A stretch of DNA of 64,000 bases from Neoceratodus forsteri (GCA_016271365.2 CM028132.1:1187659001-1187723000); one strand, 5' to 3'; shown: positions 1-11,630, counted from the stretch's first letter. Numbers and translations are program-made. Notes: generated by a model from the sequence alone, not told the origin.

Positions 1-1612
1 CGAAGCGTGTTTTCGCCCATGTAGCGCTACAATGGCACAGTCGTGTGCGAAATCAATGCCGGGACAAATTAAAAAATCACAGTGACACTGTCCATGAGCA
101 GAGGTCTTAAAATGGCTATGTTGACAATTTGGTGAAAAAATTCCTAAAATGACTGTTTCTGGCGTGCTTGCGCAGGTTCCTCACGTACGCTTCGTAAGTT
201 CACGAATTTTCAATATTTTACCTCAGATTTTCAACACTGCCATTTTCACACCTCCTTATGAGCAGTACAGCTGTCATTTTCACATCTTGCCTAAAATGTG
301 TTTCTGCCCTATGGCGCACAATGGCGCAGTCGATGTCAAAATCAATGTATGGGACACATTAAGAAAATCACAGTGACACTGCTCATGAGCAGAGAGTCTG
401 AAAATGGCTATGTTGAATTTGGTGAAAAATTCTAAAAATGACTTTTCTGGCGTCGTTAGCGAGTTCTATGCATGCTTTCGTAAAGTTTCGAATTTATATT
501 TTCACTCCAGATTTTCAACACTGCCATTTTATTACACTTCCTTATGAACAGCACAGCTGCCATTTTTCATATGTTGCTCAAAATGCTGCGACATGTAGCG
601 CATAATGGTGCTGTTGGTGTGCGAAAGCCATGTTTAGGACAGATTAAGAAAAATCACAGTTACGCTGTTCATGAGCAGAGGTCTTAAAATGGCTATGTTG
701 AAAATTTGGTGAAAAAATTCCTAAAAATGACTATTTCTGACATTCATGGTTCTCCCATGCCTTCATGGATGGTAAAATTTTCAATATTTTCACTCCAGAT
801 ATTCAACGTTGTCATTTTACCACACCTTCTTATGAATAGTACAGCTGTCATTTTTCACATCTCACCCAAAACGTGTTTTCGCCCATGTAGCACACAATGG
901 CACAGTCGGTGTGCGAAATCAATGTACGGGACAAATTAAGAAAATCACAGTAACACTGTTCATGAGCAGAGGTCTTAAAATGGCTATGTTGAAAATTTGG
1001 TGACAAAAGTCCATAAAATGACTGTGTTACGAGTGAGCATTGCGCAGTTTCCATGCACCCTCGTAAGTTCATGACTTTGTAATATTTTCAGTCCAGATTT
1101 GCACCAGTGGCATTTTTCCACACTTCCTTATGAACAGTACAGCTGTCATTTTTCACAACATGGCTGAAGTGTGTTTTCACACTTTCAGCGCAGAGATGCG
1201 TGGTCGCTGTGGGAAATCATTGTTCAGCACAGATAAAGAAAATCACAGTGACACTGTTCATGATCGGAGGCACCAAAATGCCTGAGTTGACAATCTGCTG
1301 TAAAAAATCCTCAACCTAATTATATTACAGGTGTGCGTTGCACAGTTTCTATGTACGCTCGTGACTTCACCATTTTGTTAATATTTTTACTGCAGATTTG
1401 CAACATTGCCATTTTTTACACCTCCCCATGAACAGTACAGCTGTCATTTTTTACATCCTGTTCGGAATGTTTTTGCACCTGTGGTGCTAAATGCCGTAGT
1501 CGCTGTGAATAAGCAGCTTTCGGCTAACAAACTGATATTCCCCCTGTTCATGAGGTGGGGTCACAAAAACATGTTGAAAATTTGGAGTGAAAATACCAAC
1601 GAATGCCTGAGG
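1..1612. repeat. ~290-bp tandem satellite array, about 5.5 copies
   Basis: A recurring anchor, CATGAGCAGAG or a close variant, lies at about 93, 384, 670, 961, 1259 and 1549, so the period is 286-298 bp. Each unit also carries a GTGTTTTCGCCCATGTAG-like block and an AAAATCACAGTGACACTG-like block. The last two units are the most diverged. The array runs off the left edge of the window. Short open frames inside it change from unit to unit and are not genes. Confidence 0.9.
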
Positions 1613-2267
1613 TATTAGGGTTTCCAACCATAATGCCCAACCCTGTAGAGAATGACAGGCATCAGGGGTGTGACTTGGGATTCTTGCCTATAATGCTCAT
1701 ACCATTCTACATCCTGCAGCCAGCGAGAGGCATCGAGGTATGCCTTGGACTCTTCGGCTCCAAAGTTCACCCCATTCTCCTATATCGCACCCATTTCACC
1801 ATATTTCCTAATGAAATGGAAGTGCGCAAAACAAGACCCCAAGGAACACCGTGACACTTGTCAGTGTCTGCAGGGTGGGGTGTGGTGAAATGGCGTGGCC
1901 GTTATGCCCGACGACCCAAACGCACACCCCAATGCCTGTCACTCTCTGCAGGGTGGTGGTGGGGTTGGCTTCAGTTCAATACTTAACTGCCATTCCTATT
2001 ACGCAGCTCTGTAACTTCTACACTACCACTGCCAATGCCAGCAAGCAAACATTCAGCATTGACAAATGCTTGTTTGAGTAGGGTCCATCAGGATATCCAG
2101 ATAAGGCTCAAATCCTTAGGAATTTTGAATTACTGAAAGTCATGGGTTAAATCTTGCCTTACTAAACAGTTTCACATTCTTTCCTTTTTCACAATCTACT
2201 AATTTTTCTTTCATAAGAGAGCAATATGACTAATGTAAAATATTTTTTGATGATACATAATTATCCT
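1613..2267. other. unassigned non-coding stretch
   Basis: No conserved coding frame or mobile-element signature is recognisable. A short direct repeat around CTCTGCAGGGTGG occurs near 1865 and 1947, which may be the edge of another tandem repeat. Confidence 0.4.
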
Positions 2268-2869
2268 GCAGGTTGAAAACCTAATTTATTTTTTTTTGCT
2301 TTTCCCTGCCCCCTGGCCGGTCACTCCTGTGGGTCACCAAGGACCCCGCCGGCACTCAGTCCCCGCCGCCAACCACCACCTCACACTGCAGCCCTCCCTG
2401 GGTAGCTTGGCATAACCCTTTGCCAGATGGGTCCCCCCATCCGAGGGGGAAGGCGCCAGTGGGGGCTGGCCAGCGCACTCTCTTACCTCAGCTCAAGGTG
2501 CTGCTGAGGTGGTCCAAAGCTGTCTGGGGCTTTGCGGTGGCAGGGGCTGGCAACCATTATCTGACCGGAAGCTCCATTTCCTGCATTTTTCCCTTGGGAG
2601 TATGGCATGCCACTGACATCAAGGTGCATGGCAACATCTGCCACGCTCCCAATGTGGCTGGGACCCTGCTGTATTGCCGTTCCCCTGGCCTCCGCCAAGA
2701 GTTGCCAAGCGCTGGTCCGCAGACCTCCCTCTCCCTGGAAGAAGGTGAGCAGTTGTCAGATGCTCAAGCTCCACCGGCCCTACGGCGCCAGAGTCCATTC
2801 CTGAACCCAGGTAGCCAGCGTCACGAGTGGAAATCCAACCACTGCACCAATGGGCCGGCAGGTTGAAAA
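2268..2869 (-). mobile_element. tRNA-derived SINE, minus strand, with 12-bp TSD
   Basis: The 12-bp direct repeat GCAGGTTGAAAA flanks the element (2268-2279 and 2858-2869). A T-run at 2288 is the reverse complement of the poly-A tail. On the minus strand the head, near 2857, has a tRNA-like A box (GGTGCAGTGGTTGG) and a B box (GGGTTCAGGAATGG). Body length is ~578 bp, as in the other full copies at 7603 and 43489. The head supplies an internal pol III promoter. Mobilisation by a LINE is the family norm; the partner is not identified. Confidence 0.85.
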
Positions 2870-3297
2870 TTTTAAGTAAAATAAAATGGATTCCACAAAC
2901 TTGCCCAGCATTGATGAAAGCCTGGCTGGCCTAAGGTTGCCCAAGTTTGATCTCATCTTCCTCCTTAAGATGAGGACAACACATGCCACTTTCTTTTCCT
3001 TCAGCAGATTGATGAATAATTACTGTAAGCAGTCCCACCAGTTGGTTCATCTAACTCCCTTATGATCCGGAGATGTATCATGTCTGCCCCTTGGGACTTA
3101 CCTGGCTTGATCTTCGCCAGGTAGACAGCTACCAAGGTGGGTATAATGTCCACAGGTTACATCATGGCTACCCTAATTGCCAAGGACCCTCCCTATAAGT
3201 TACCACCCAGCTGTTTCTTGGTGATCACCAATGCAAAGTATTCACCCAGCATTTCAGTCATTGCCCCTAACTATTTCAAAGGTACATCCCCCCTGCC
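2870..3297. other. unassigned non-coding stretch
   Basis: I see no coding frame, repeat signature or RNA gene here. Confidence 0.35.
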
Positions 3298-3755
3298 TTT
3301 TTTTTTTTCCCCTCCCCATTTCATATAGCCCACCACTCCCCCACCATCGCACCAATGGGAATCCAAATGGGTTGGGTCCCAGGAGCATCACTGCCATCAT
3401 AATGGCGTGGTGCACATTTTTCTCCTTTTTTTCCTTTCTCACAGTTTCCCCTGGGGCCGGTCATGCAATGACATGCGTGTGTTCCAACGTATTCGCATGC
3501 ATGTTACAGGTATCTGTGTCTGGTCCCTTTCCATAAAGCATGGCTGCTGCACCACCAAGCCTCCACTAGGTGGTGGCAGTGCAGCAAGATGCACTGACCC
3601 TCTCCCTGCAGGAGGAAAGCTATCCATGGGATGCTCAATCCTCCTTACCCCAGCCAGCCTCCGAGCGACCTGGATCCATTTCAGCACCTGTGTCACCAGC
3701 ATGGCAGCAGGTGAGGCACTACATCCTCAGACTTTCGGGCCACTGGGCCAGACCC
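3298..3755 (-). mobile_element. tRNA-derived SINE, shorter and diverged copy, minus strand
   Basis: A T-run at 3298-3308 marks the 3' end. The reverse complement of about 3755 begins GGCCCAGTGGCCCGAAAG and continues into a degenerate B box, followed by the family's GAGGATTGAGCATCCCATGG-like segment. The copy is ~458 bp against ~575 bp for full copies, so it carries internal deletion or is an older member. No convincing TSD was found. Confidence 0.6.
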
Positions 3756-4439
3756 TCCTCTTGTTTTAGGGCTCAATCCCCTCTTTCACCTTCCTTTTTA
3801 CCAGAGCCCATTGAGAGGGCAGGAGGAGGGCAGTCGCGCCCCCTGCAGGCCATCGCTATTTTTTTTTTTTTTCAGTACCTGGATCCATTCACAGCCCTCT
3901 GACCAGTTGTTGCCCCTCCCGCTGAATGCCGTAAATGGCCCCCCTGCTTTTTACATTTATGTCCTGGTACAAGGCACTGGTTCTGCTCACATTTCCTAAT
4001 ACTGTCCTGGCTTCTAGTCCCTACTTGGCTCTCTTAATTTTGGTCTTACAGTCCCTCAGTGCTATTCTGTGCTCCTTTCTGGTTGTCAGCAACCTATCTC
4101 TTTCCAAAAGTCAGACTTTTCTGTTCAGGATCAGTCAATAGGCGATTATATAAATCCACCTGCAAATTAGTCTCAATATGTACTGCAAATATGCAACACC
4201 AGAATAAACCAACAATAGTCAATAGTACTGCAAATATATTTTATTTGAATTTTTCAGCACCGGATTAGCCTGATTTAGGCATCACCTAGTTTTCCAAGAG
4301 GTTCTTAGGATGGCATTGATAACAGCAGCAACAGTGTGAGAGCCAGGAGGGATAGGGGCAGGAAGAACTGTTTTTGCCTAATCCCTAGCCCTAGCCAATG
4401 TAAGCTCCAGGATGTTTGATGGACAAACCCATAAGGCCC
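3756..4439. other. unassigned non-coding stretch
   Basis: It holds a T-run near 3859-3873 and short open frames with no family resemblance. The last ~150 bases may be the 5' part of the LINE that follows. Confidence 0.35.
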
Positions 4440-5520
4440 CTCCAGATCGTGCACTGCTTTGCAATGCCAGGTCAGTGGTGAATAAGGCTGTCATCAGAAG
4501 TGTTAGCCAATTCACAAGCTAACCTGGCATGTATCACAGAGCCCTGGCTGGATGACACTGCTGGCCCTGTGCTAGCCGAGCTGATCCCTCTGGGTTTTTC
4601 CATTGTATACTGCCCAAGGCTGGGGTGCAGGTGTGTTCATCTGTAAACCAGACTGAATTATGTGGCATCTCCTGAAGATGCAAGGGCATCAAGAGTTTGT
4701 GGCCACCAAGTGTATGGCTAGTCCGAGAGCAGGACAGTCCTCATCTAGCACCCACCAGGCCGTGGCAGAGACTTCCTGCAGGAGTTTGCAGAGAGGTTTC
4801 AGACTGGGTGCTGGATTTCCCGAGAAATCTTGTCCTTAGGGACTTCAATGCCAGGATCAATGACCCTTCAGACTGACTGGCAAACAAACTCCTCCAACTC
4901 ACTATGAGTTAGGTCTCAGACAGGATATTACCTCAGCCATGCACTTAAGGGGCCACACACCGAACCCCATTTTCTCAGTGGGTTTGGAGCTAAACATCTC
5001 AGTGCATCCTGTTTGGTCAGACCACTGCACCATGTTATTCAATGCTGGAGCTCTTAAGATGTCGCATCTGACTGTGGAAGTGATCCAATACCATTCAAAG
5101 TGGGATCTGGATCCAGTTAGAGTTCTAGATCTTTTGATCACTTCGATCCTGGTTGTTGTCTCTACCATGGGATGCACTGCCATGGTGGAGGCCTATAATG
5201 GGGCCTTTTCTGCAGCAGTGGATTCCATGGCTACAGTCCGCTAACAAAATAGAGCGCAAATGAAGGAAGTGTCAGGTAGATGCTGACAAACTTGTCTTGG
5301 AGAAGTTTTTATGGCTTTAACAGGGGGAAGTTACTTTGGAAAAGAACATATAGTGGACAATCTACTGCATCCTGACTGTCTACGGCACAGGGAACAAGTT
5401 TTAAAATACAGGTGCAAACAGTTAATGAGTCAATTGCCCGCATCCAGAACCACAGTTCAACTACTACAGGTATGGACATCAGAAAGAGAGGAAAGCTTGG
5501 GTGGCTTAGTAAATGGTTGA
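4440..5520 (+). pseudogene. L2-like LINE, apurinic-type endonuclease fragment
   Basis: Three landmarks of a non-LTR retrotransposon endonuclease occur in order. Near 4470 is NARSVVNKA, and near 4530 is LACITEPWLDD, the glutamate-containing motif. Near 4835 is LRDFNARINDPSD, the GDFN motif with Gly replaced by Arg. Near 5010 is WSDHCTMLF, the Ser-Asp-His motif. The frame changes and has stops, so it is dead. The fragment stops before the reverse transcriptase. An L2-like reverse transcriptase piece on the same strand lies at 35110-36060, but I cannot show that they are one copy. In an active element this domain nicks the target DNA. Confidence 0.75.
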
Positions 5521-7058
5521 GCAGAGTTCACCACATTGGATAAAGAAGAGGTCCTCAAGAGGTCACAGGTTTACAATGCACCATATGCGTGCTGGATCCT
5601 GCACCAACACAGTTGCTCAATATTGAGTGGAATCATTAATGAAAGTCTTGGCAGGTACTGTTAATGCTTCTTTGGGTGAGGGGCTATTTCTCTAAAAACA
5701 GTGGTGATAAAAGCAGGGCTCAGAAACTGGGGGGTTGCACAATTCATATTACTTTTAGCCCCCCCGGCAAATTCTGGGTCCCGCCATGTGGAGCAATCCT
5801 GCACACACTGCACACCCTTATAGCACAGTGGCAAAGTGACAGAATGCCTTCTATGGTACTTTGCCACGTCCCCTGACCCTTTGGAGCTGCCATAGTCCCC
5901 GGTCGTCTAGTGTGCATGCCTCTTTCGTCCCTCCACTGCTCTCACGAGACTGGTTCATGTGGAGGGACTTCTGAGAGACGTCACAACATCGTGAGCAGGA
6001 GTTGCCATCTGGTGAAGAGAGCAGGTTGAGGGAAGAGCCGAGGAGGAGTTGATGTGGGGAACCCAGCAGACTGTGACAAGGACGACTTGTGTAAGTCAGC
6101 AGGAGCAAGAGACAAAGAGAGGATCACTGTTACTTTCAGTCCTGAAACAGTTTACCCAGGAAAAAAATGACTGCAAAACAAAATGCACTCATGCAGCATC
6201 GGTGGCAGGAAACAGAGGTGGGGTGAGGCTGACACCTATGGCAGGCGAGAAGACACGGTCAGTCGGCAGGGTGCCATTGAAAAGCACCGAAAAATGGAAA
6301 AACAAAACGTGATGCAGCAGGCACAAACATAATGTGACATGGCAGTCGCTGAAGCAGCGGAAAGTATGAAAAAACAAAATACTGAGTTAAAAAGGCCTGG
6401 TGAGTGAAACAGATAAGGGCATTTGGCCCACACAAAAAGGATTAAAGCACCACAAACTAAGGGTTCCTGGGGGGAGAAAATATATTTACTTTGGTTGGAC
6501 TGGGAGGGAGGAAGGGAGGTACACCCAAAGGTTGCCCAACCTGCCCTTGTCATTCTGAAGTTGACAGCGTGTTTTCAAAAAAAAAAAAAAAAAAAAAGTA
6601 CGTTGCTGCCAGAAAACTTTTTCTTTGGGGGGTGGGGGGACTAAAGGGAGGGAAGGTCCATTAATTGAGTGTATCCCAAGACAAGCTGGATTTATTTGAA
6701 AAAGAATAAAAAGAGAAAAACTTGTGCAAGAATACATGACAAAAAATGAACAGGAGAAAGAAGACTTGGATTCAAGCCTCAGCCTCACTCACCAAAGTGG
6801 CCAATTTAATAAGTTTAAGGGGGAGGACCAGGTTTTTTAGCTCAGTATTTTGTGTTCTCATTCATTTGCCTGACTTTTCAGTGACAGTGTCTGTCTGTCC
6901 GTCCTGCTGTGTTTGACCCAGTATCTCTTATTTTTAAAATTGCCTATTCTGTGTCAACACCTTTGATGTCCACTGACTAGTCCGTCATGTCATCAAAGAC
7001 AGAGAAGCACCCAAAATGAATTCCAGAAGAGACACAAAATTGTAAGCACACTTTTTAT

Positions 7059-7060
<2 letters not shown>
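5521..7060. other. unassigned non-coding stretch
   Basis: It contains an A-run at about 6577-6597 and short open frames with no recognisable domain. The A-run could be a retroposon tail, but no matching head was found. Nothing else is supported. Confidence 0.35.

Positions 7061-7111
<51 letters not shown>
7061..7111. repeat. (AC)25 microsatellite
   Basis: About 25 uninterrupted AC dinucleotides. The long Cys/Val open frame across it on the minus strand is only the repeat read in frame. Confidence 0.98.
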
Positions 7112-7116
<5 letters not shown>

Positions 7117-7216
7117 CAAAATGTGATTTTTCTTACGGAAATCCCCCCAAAATAAAATGTGGGTCCTCCCAATCTGGTGGGATTCCCCTAGACCAAAACC
7201 CAAACTGCATTTTATG

Positions 7217-9015
7217 TTCAAGCTTATTATTTACTATTTTCACATTAACAAAGCATCGTAAGGATCAGATATATACATCCAATCATTCACTTAAATTCAT
7301 AAATACAACTAAGTTCATTCTTATTTGCTAAGAAAAAAATAGGCAAACACAGGTACAGTTATTAAACCAGTCACATACAGTTTCAAAAATACTAATAATC
7401 TGTTTAAGCATAGTTACATTTTTAGTGATGGTGAAAAAATACTACCTAATTCATTCCACACTGCATCTTTATAGTCATAAGCATAATTACAATTCATAAA
7501 GAAGCTTTCACAAATTTATACGCTTTTTACATAATTATGCCACTTATATAAAGTAAAAGGTGGAACAATCGCGTTATCCCAAGTTTCTAAAAGCAATCTT
7601 TTTTTTTTTTTTAAATCATAATTTGTACTCCCCTTGCCCTGCCAGCCCCGACCCTTCAGGGCTGCCAAGGTCATCCTCCTGCCTCGCTCTACCCACATCC
7701 ACTGCCAGGCCTCATGGAGCTTGACACCCCCGGCGAGGAAGAGGTGGGCGGCAACACCTGAGCTACTTACATCTCGTCAGTCCGGAGATGGCTGGGTGTG
7801 CGAGGGCACATTGGAGGCAAGCTCAGGCAGCCAGTCTTCCCAGTGCTGGCAGGCGTTTTCCTCTTTCCTCCCTCCCCTACAGAGTGCAGCCCCCCTGATG
7901 TCAAGGTGACAAGCGCCGACGTCCACACTGTAAAGCGGCCGTCCATTCCCCTGCAATCGGGGCTTGCAGTACTCCGAGCCTCTGCTCGGAGTCAGACAAG
8001 TGTTCGGGTATTAGCCACAACTCTCCCCAGAGAAGGCGAGCTGTCGTTGGACGCTCAAGCCAGTCTCCCCCCAGCTGACCCACCAGTGACCCGAGTCCGC
8101 TCCCGAACCCGGGTCGCCGGCGTGGAGCGAGGTGTGGCATCCAGCGCCTCAACCCTCAGTGCCACCGGACTGAGCCAAAAGCAATCTTTTAGTGGTCGTA
8201 GTTATCGTAGCATAACACTTTTTGTTGCTTATTAAGATTTAAAGAATAAAAGATTTAAAGATAGAGAAATCATTGAAAATAAAGATTTCAAAGGACATCG
8301 GTATCTCCCTGCCTAGAATTTTAGTTGCTTCTTTTGTTTTAATCATAGTTGTTTAATCTTAGGGCAAGACTAAACTTGATGGTATAATGTGCCTTTTAGA
8401 GAACTGTTCCTCTAGCATGCCGGGGTATCCTTATACGCCATTTTATATAAACGATGTGGAGTGAAATATGCTTTTGACATTATTTTAATTTGTATGGCTT
8501 TATTTTTGGCAGATTTAAAGTATTCATTTGCATTATTCCATATTGGTCTCCAGTTGGATTCATATATATTCGCACCCTCCTGTGTGCCAAGATGTCTGTA
8601 TTTTATTTTTATAATTAGCAGCTTTAAATTCATTTTGAGTAGTACATTAGATTTTGCTTTTTGCTTTTTTTGGAAATTTGCTCACTAAATAAATCACTGA
8701 TATAGCATTTATTACGCAATTTTGCATTATTTATGGCCAATTTCCTAAGCAGATTATGTAATGTATTAATCTGTGCACATTCTAACCAGTCAAAATGCTG
8801 AATGTTGTATTTTGCTTTTATTTACTCTAATGTTAATAAATGTTCAGAGTGTATTACTGTATATCTCACCAAAAGAAAACCCCTGCATTAAGTGTGTTAA
8901 TAATTTGTAGTTCCATATATTTTGTAAATTTTGATATATATAAGCCAATTGGTGTAAGGGTATATAATGATCATAATACATTTGATTTCTTCAGTCTAGA
9001 AAGCATCTGAGCTAA
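7217..9015 (-). pseudogene. L1/Tx1-type LINE, ORF2 C-terminal tail, split by a SINE
   Basis: On the minus strand the segment near 8630-8410 reads IKIMSKAYFTPHRLYKM, then CWRN...GTLYHQV and SCPKI. This matches the L1 ORF2 C-terminal pattern in which a TP-x-RLYKM block is followed by a CWRC...GTxxHxxWxCP block. Upstream, to about 9015, is weaker coding similarity with stops. After the inserted SINE the reading resumes as LLLETWDNAI...LYKWHNYVKSV and stops near 7516. An A/T-rich 3' region follows, to about 7217. It is a dead 5'-truncated copy. Confidence 0.7.
7589..8190 (-). mobile_element. tRNA-derived SINE inserted in the L1 tail, 14-bp TSD
   Basis: The 14-bp direct repeat AAAAGCAAUCUUUU (DNA: AAAAGCAATCTTTT) lies at 7589-7602 and 8177-8190. 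The body is ~574 bp. On the minus strand the head reads GGTGGCACTGAGGGTTGAGG (A box region) and then GGGTTCGGGAGCGG (B box). The T-run at 7598-7612 is the tail. L1 ORF2 coding is interrupted here and resumes on the other side, so the SINE is younger than the L1 copy. Confidence 0.92.
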
Positions 9016-9504
9016 TTCCTTAATCAGGGGTGTCAGCAGGCATACGCACTGTACTCAGCAGAGTACAGTAAAAAAAAAAAATCAGACAGGGGCAACAAAA
9101 AGAGGAAAGCAAGGACATTGTGAGTCACATTGTGTCTGTGTCATGCTGAGCCCTTTTGTCTTTGTTGTTCGCTATGGGGCACTGATGCCACTAGCCAAAT
9201 ACACAAAGATGAACAACTTACCAGGCAGGCAGAAAAACAAAGGAAGGAGGATTACAGGAAGAAACTGATTACTTGAATTCAGACATGGCAAAGGGGGTGG
9301 GGACTGTTGTTGGTGTGGCATGGCAGCGCATATTTTGGTTTATGTTTACGTAAACGTGGGGGGCAACAGTGCATCAGTTTTGAGTACAAGTTTAAAATTC
9401 CTGGCAACACCCCTGTCCTTAATGGCCACAAGGTTATATCTAGTAAACTTTTCAGGAAAAAGTACAAGTTCAAGTTTATTGTAGGAAAACTCTATTGAGC
9501 ACGC
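9016..9504. other. unassigned AT-rich stretch
   Basis: No domain or repeat signature is recognised. It ends where DIRS element A starts abruptly, at about 9505. Confidence 0.35.
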
Positions 9505-10201
9505 TCATTTATGAGGAGGTCCTGGTAGGACCGTTGGCTCGGGGCAGACAAACAGGATCCTTTCCTGCAACCAGTCTGGGATGGTCCACCATTGGAGAGC
9601 GTCCCACATCTTCTGGGTTACAGTGATCAGCTGGTCAAAATGACCATATTGCTGAGTCCACTGGGCAGCCAGCTCCCACTGGGGGGGGGGGCGCATGTGC
9701 CACCGGGCCCAATGGACCACTGAGGTGCACGCCGCCATATAACCCAGAAGGCGCAGAAAATCCTGGGAAGGGTGCAAGTGCCCAACCAGAAATGATCAGG
9801 CAAAGGAGGAGAGAACCTCCACCCTGTCCGCCGGGAGCAGAGTTCTGGCTTGACAAGAGTCAAGCTCTGCCCCAATGAAGCCCATCACCTGAGCAGGCAT
9901 GAGTTCCGACTTGGACTCGTTGATCAGGAGGCCAAGCTGGGAGCAGGTTGGAAGAGCCAGATCCCTAGACCTCTCCACCTCCTGAAGGGAGGATCCTGCC
10001 AAGAGCCAGTTGTCGAGGTAAGGGTAGATATGTACTCCTCGATGCCGAAGATGGGCTGCCACCACTGCAATGCACTTGGTGAAGACCCGAGGGGCCGATG
10101 ACAGGCCGCACGGCATGGCTCGGAACTCGTACAGGGTCCCTTCGACTCTGAAGTGGAGGAACCGCTGATGAGACGGTCGGATTGGGACGTGAAAGAAATA
10201 C
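9505..10201 (-). pseudogene. DIRS-A reverse transcriptase and start of RNase H (3' half)
   Basis: The minus strand from about 10195 gives FFHVPIRPSHQRFLHF, then EFRAMPCGLSSAPRVFTKC, then YPYLDNWLLAGSS, which are the consecutive palm motifs of DIRS RT. The second catalytic Asp of YLDD is Asn here, so catalysis should fail. The reading goes on to LINESKSELMPAQVMGFIGAELD and, in another frame past a shift, to the start of the RNase H segment near 9600. The end at 9505 is a truncation. The missing N-terminal part lies at 16124-16470. Confidence 0.88.
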
Positions 10202-10223
10202 AGGTTACTCACCTGTAACAGGA

Positions 10224-10375
10224 GTTCTAGGAATGGTATATGTTGTTCATACACACTGTCTGGCAGGTTCCTTGCTGCTTTAAATCTTGCCAGAAGGTCT
10301 TCAAGCTGGCTCCTCCCACCCACCCGGCTGGTAAACCTCTCGGCTCCACCCCATGACGCCAGATCTAGCCCACTG
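10224..10375. repeat. DIRS-B left (3') inverted terminal repeat
   Basis: Read on the plus strand it begins GTTCTAGGAATGGTATATG and continues through CTGTCTGGCAGGTTCC and TTTAAATCTTGCCAG. The reverse complement of 15975-16123 gives the same succession of blocks with a few substitutions over ~150 bp. Confidence 0.9.
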
Positions 10376-10419
10376 GAAGCCAGGTTGTGTGTCGAAGCCG
10401 GGGAGGTTGGATGGGTCGT

Positions 10420-10515
10420 GTGGATGAACAACATATACCATTCCTAGAACTCCTGTTACAGGTGAGTAACCTGTATTTCTAGGGACATGGATATGTTGTT
10501 CATCCACACTGTCTA
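10420..10515. repeat. DIRS-B internal complementary region (ICR)
   Basis: It has two parts. 10424-10473 is the reverse complement of the element's left end (10202-10251). 10477-10514 repeats, without a mismatch that I can see over 38 bases, the element's own 5' terminal sequence. The ICR is thus a copy of the joined 3' and 5' ends, as in the DIRS-1 model where it templates completion of the ends and circle formation. Confidence 0.85.
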
Positions 10516-10574
10516 GCAGACTCTTAGCAGTTCTCCGGGAGGAGGGAGGCAAGGCGCACACCCCCTACTTAGGG

Positions 10575-11630
10575 AATAGAGACTGGAGAACCGAGGCCCC
10601 AAAACCAGCATCCCGGCGTGACTAAAGGTCGATGTGGTAGTGGGTAATAAAGGTATGTGCCGACTTCCAGGTAGCAGCCCTGCAGATATCCTGGATAGGG
10701 ACATCCCTGGAAGCAGCTACCGATGCAGCGGTATGGCAGGTAGAATAGCTCTTATCCCTCTGGGAGGCTCCATGCCCGCCAACCTATAGCAGAGATCTAT
10801 GCAGGAGGTGACCCACCTGCCTATCGTCCGCTTGGCTGCAGGTCTGCCAGGTGCAGCTTCAGGGTAGGTGACAAACAGCTGGCGAACCTCTCCCCGAACT
10901 TCAGCCGTCCGCTCCTTATAATAAGCGGGCGCTTTTCTAAGGTCCAAAGTATGGAGCCTATATTCGGCCTCCGAGGTGTGATTGGGGTAGAACACTGGCA
11001 GAGTCAACACCTGGTTAAGGTGAAACTCCGACAGCACCTTCGGAAGGAACTTCGGGTGGGGGCGCAGGGCAATCTTGTCCCTGTGGAAGACCAGATAAGA
11101 AGACTCAATGGAAAGTGCCTAGAGTTCTCCCATCCTTCTGGCTGACGTGATAGCCACCAAGAAGGCGGTCTTCCACGACAGGTGGGAAATATCGCACCTG
11201 TGCATCGGTTCGAATGGCTTGCCCATGAGCTTGGCCAATACCAGCAGTAGATCCCACAGAGGTGGAAGTTCTCGCACCAGAGGGGAAATGTGATCAAGGC
11301 CTTTGAAAAAGCGCCAGACCACCTTCTCCTGCGCCACCGACTGCTTCCCGGCCCGCACCCAGTAAGCAGAGATAGCTGCCAGGTGCATCTTAAGGGTCGT
11401 CGACTGAAGCCCTCGCTGAGAAAGGGACCACAGGTAGTCCAGAATGCTTGCCAAGGGACAAGCGGAAGGGTCCAAGCCCATCCCCTGACACCAAATGGAG
11501 AATCTCTTCCATTTGAAGGCAGAGCATTTCCTGGTCGACTCCTTACGGGACGCCTCAATGACGTTGAGGACCTCATCGGAAAGACCCAAGGCCTGGAAAT
11601 CTAGCCGCTCAGAAACCAGGCCGTCAGGTA
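10575..11630 (-). pseudogene. DIRS-B tyrosine recombinase
   Basis: The domain starts near 11610 with FQALGLSDEVLNVIEASRK and the core-binding segment AFKWKRFSIWC. The first catalytic Arg sits in TSARRMGEL (~11120-11140). After frame changes the C-terminal part reads AYSTCHTAA, then ICRAATWKSAHTF, then THYHIDL, the last holding the nucleophile Tyr (~10625). The usual HxxR motif is YxxC here, so both the His and the Arg are altered. The enzyme would insert the double-stranded circle into the genome. It is dead by frameshift and by motif loss. Confidence 0.85.

Noticed and set aside
1..1612. CRISPR array
   Set aside because: Units are ~290 bp, diverge along their whole length and have no short identical repeats with unique spacers.
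2850..2857. Genuine tRNA genes at the SINE heads (2857, 8176, 36764, 43489)
   Set aside because: A and B boxes are present, but no full cloverleaf is visible, and each lies at the head of a repeated element with an A-tail and, in most copies, a TSD.
5670..6110. A GC-rich promoter or CpG island of a host gene
   Set aside because: CpG content does not look clustered, and no exon or consistent frame follows.
7061..7111. Cys/Val-rich open frame
   Set aside because: It is the (AC)25 microsatellite translated in frame.
10455..10475. A real host exon end at CAG|GTGAGT
   Set aside because: The motif is part of the terminal palindrome in several DIRS copies, and no exon is attached.
10575..11630. 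A phage or bacterial integrase
   Set aside because: The YR domain lies downstream of RT and RNase H and between ITRs, as in DIRS retrotransposons.
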